Assembly (NCBI GenBank): GCA_050010535.1
Contig: JBEKKT010000001.1
Span: 1 to 64,000, forward strand
Direction: 5' to 3'
DNA length: 64,000 bases
From: JAJRAG01 sp050010535
GTDB lineage: Archaea; Thermoplasmatota; Thermoplasmata; Methanomassiliicoccales; JACIVX01
Shown: piece by piece, positions 62,961 to 64,000 of the stretch
Layout of the letters: the number at the start of each line of letters is the position of its first letter
Numbering within the stretch: the stretch's first letter is position 1
Notes under the pieces: generated by a model
Told to the model about the DNA's origin: nothing
What the model saw: the letters and a program-made list of their open reading frames with translations, nothing else
Databases searched by the model: none
Translations under genes and position numbers: made by a program

Positions 62961-63323
62961 ATCTGTGCAGTCGAGTTGATTTCATCAGGAATCTATGCTC
63001 TCATGTGCTCTTGCGCAGTCTTTCTAGGTAATTCGTTTCTTCATAAGACAAGTAGGTGCGCGTGGAATCGAATGGAACGGTTTGGAGTTCAGATGGTCTT
63101 TCGAACGCCCAGTACACCCACGACATTGAGATGGGCGATTCCTGATCATGACGTGAATTCCCGTTTCTATCGCCATTTGTTGGTTCCATCAGGCACAGTC
63201 ATGTACAAACGACTAGAATAATCTTTGCATTGTAGACAATGTCGGATTCCTTTTCATCGAACTTAGACATAGAGGGATGATGGACGGAACCCAGACGGCC
63301 CACCATTGGACTCGGCCGCCACG
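62961..63323. other. Intergenic region
   Basis: About 360 bp between a stop and the end of the reverse-strand reductase gene. Frames on both strands are short and show no family resemblance. I see no RNA gene. Confidence 0.5.
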
Positions 63324-64000
63324 TCAAGGGACCACTGGCTTGCATCTAATCATGTTACCCATCCGCCTTTTTCCGATGACACGCATCGCCGCTCCGAGAC
63401 GCCACTGACTTCCGAAGCAAAGCGATGCCAGTGTCCTCGTCCTCAGTGCGTTTCGAAGGGGCTTTTCTACCTGATCCCTCCAGAGCCCCTCGTACGCCTC
63501 AAGAGATCTTCCCTTCAGTACGTTCCTCGCCGCCGTCTCCCCCGCAAGCTTCCCGCAGATGATCGCTATCGGGATCCCCCCGCCGTTTACCGCCATTACA
63601 TGCCCCGCCGCATCCCCGACAATGAGTCCGTTCTTTGTCGTCGTCTTGGCCACCGGTCCGGACATAGGCACGTATTTACCCACGGGCTTGCTGGTGTGGA
63701 GCCCCTTCCACTCCACAAATCGTTTGAAGTAATCGCCGATCTTCTCCTTCGCGAATCTCGGGGACACACCTGCCCCTACGTTCGCTCCTCCCATCTTCGG
63801 GATGATCCAGGCGTATCCGCCGGGCGCGCCGTTCCCGAAATACATCTCCGGGATCGGCTCGAAGTCCCCCTTTGCCTGGGCTGTGACTGCTGGATAGAGG
63901 TCCTTGTTCTTCGGAAGCCCAAGCGATGACGCGACTCTAGACAGCGGCCCGTCTGCGCCAATCACAACCTTCGCCCGGAGCCTGCCTGACGAGGTGATCA
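63324..64000 (-). CDS. Geranylgeranyl reductase family protein, C-terminal part (5' end outside window)
   Basis: The frame is open to the window edge, so the N-terminal FAD motif is not seen. The visible 225 residues include VVIGADGPLSRVASSLGLP, the substrate region GAPGGYAWIIPK and the FAD motif NGLIVGDAAGHVMAVNGGG. This is the second geranylgeranyl reductase-type protein in the window. It looks closer to the lipid-saturating archaeal enzymes (YAWIIPKMGGANVGAGV) than the one at 31396-32565. Confidence 0.88.
   Translation of the reverse strand, partial: ITSSGRLRAKVVIGADGPLSRVASSLGLPKNKDLYPAVTAQAKGDFEPIPEMYFGNGAPGGYAWIIPKMGGANVGAGVSPRFAKEKIGDYFKRFVEWKGLHTSKPVGKYVPMSGPVAKTTTKNGLIVGDAAGHVMAVNGGGIPIAIICGKLAGETAARNVLKGRSLEAYEGLWRDQVEKPLRNALRTRTLASLCFGSQWRLGAAMRVIGKRRMGNMIRCKPVVP

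Noticed and set aside
1..64000. CRISPR arrays, insertion sequences, rRNA genes
   Set aside because: I saw no regularly spaced repeats, no transposase frame and no rRNA signature in the window.

Overview
This window is a chromosomal segment of an archaeon. It carries archaeal-only information-processing and membrane genes: RadA, PCNA, TFS, Alba, the exosome subunit Csl4, an archaeal Nob1-like endonuclease, ATP-dependent DNA ligase, archaeal CCA-adding enzyme, Taw2, TrmG10, GGGP synthase, DGGGP synthase and two geranylgeranyl reductases. TATA boxes about 25-30 bp before starts, TTG/GTG starts and a tRNA intron agree with this. Gene content (CFeSP subunits of CODH/ACS, an Hdr/MvhD set, GDH, KaiC-like ATPases, DUF835 and HTH_10 proteins) fits an anaerobic Thermoplasmatota lineage with a Wood-Ljungdahl pathway, for example an MBG-D-like group. 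That placement is inference; no 16S gene is present.

Layout. 1-7.1 kb: end of the CCA-adding enzyme, a membrane protein, RadA with a mini-intein, TrmG10, a site-2 protease, then the two consecutive ether-lipid prenyltransferases. 7.1-13.6 kb: PdxT, a PaaK-like ligase, a frameshifted DUF169 gene, a zinc ribbon, a TrsS-like radical SAM protein, a small Cys-pair protein and a URO-D-type methyltransferase; this recalls an uncharacterised bacterial trs gene neighbourhood. 13.8-18.5 kb: an intron-containing tRNA-Leu(UAA), a cyclic-2,3-diphosphoglycerate-synthetase-type protein, CooT, a crotonase and an ACT protein. 18.8-24.7 kb: CFeSP subunits CdhD and CdhE, then on the other strand a folate-independent (core) MetE-type methionine synthase and a RACo-type corrinoid activator. 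25-31 kb: GDH, an HTH_10 regulator, ferredoxin, Alba, DUF835 protein, a large Cys-rich unknown protein and Taw2. 31-44 kb: geranylgeranyl reductase, DNA ligase, transaldolase with split transketolase, HD hydrolase, PCNA, TFS, a membrane protein with a possible operator, YjbQ, aCPSF2-like nuclease, dodecin and NadC.

44-50.6 kb is a heterodisulfide-reductase-type electron-transfer cluster: a very long HdrA fusion, MvhD, an HdrC-HdrD-like fusion, and a separate HdrC/HdrB pair. 50.6-53.1 kb is a gene-poor scar holding one short TPR gene. 53.1-57 kb has a radical SAM activase and three KaiC-like ATPases that share an unusual P-loop (Met replaces the Gly before Lys). tRNA-Val(CAC) follows, with a gene-poor stretch holding two perfect hairpins. 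58-64 kb: CobW-type GTPase, Lrp-type regulator with an inverted repeat around its promoter, METTL5-like methyltransferase overlapping Csl4, a ThiI-like PP-loop protein without THUMP, Nob1 and the end of a second geranylgeranyl reductase.

Read together, the window suggests an anaerobe that moves methyl groups through a corrinoid iron-sulfur protein (CdhDE), re-reduces that protein (RACo), draws on it for methionine synthesis (MesB/MesC-like enzyme), and handles low-potential electrons with an Hdr/MvhD complex. The functional links are inferred from gene order and family knowledge.
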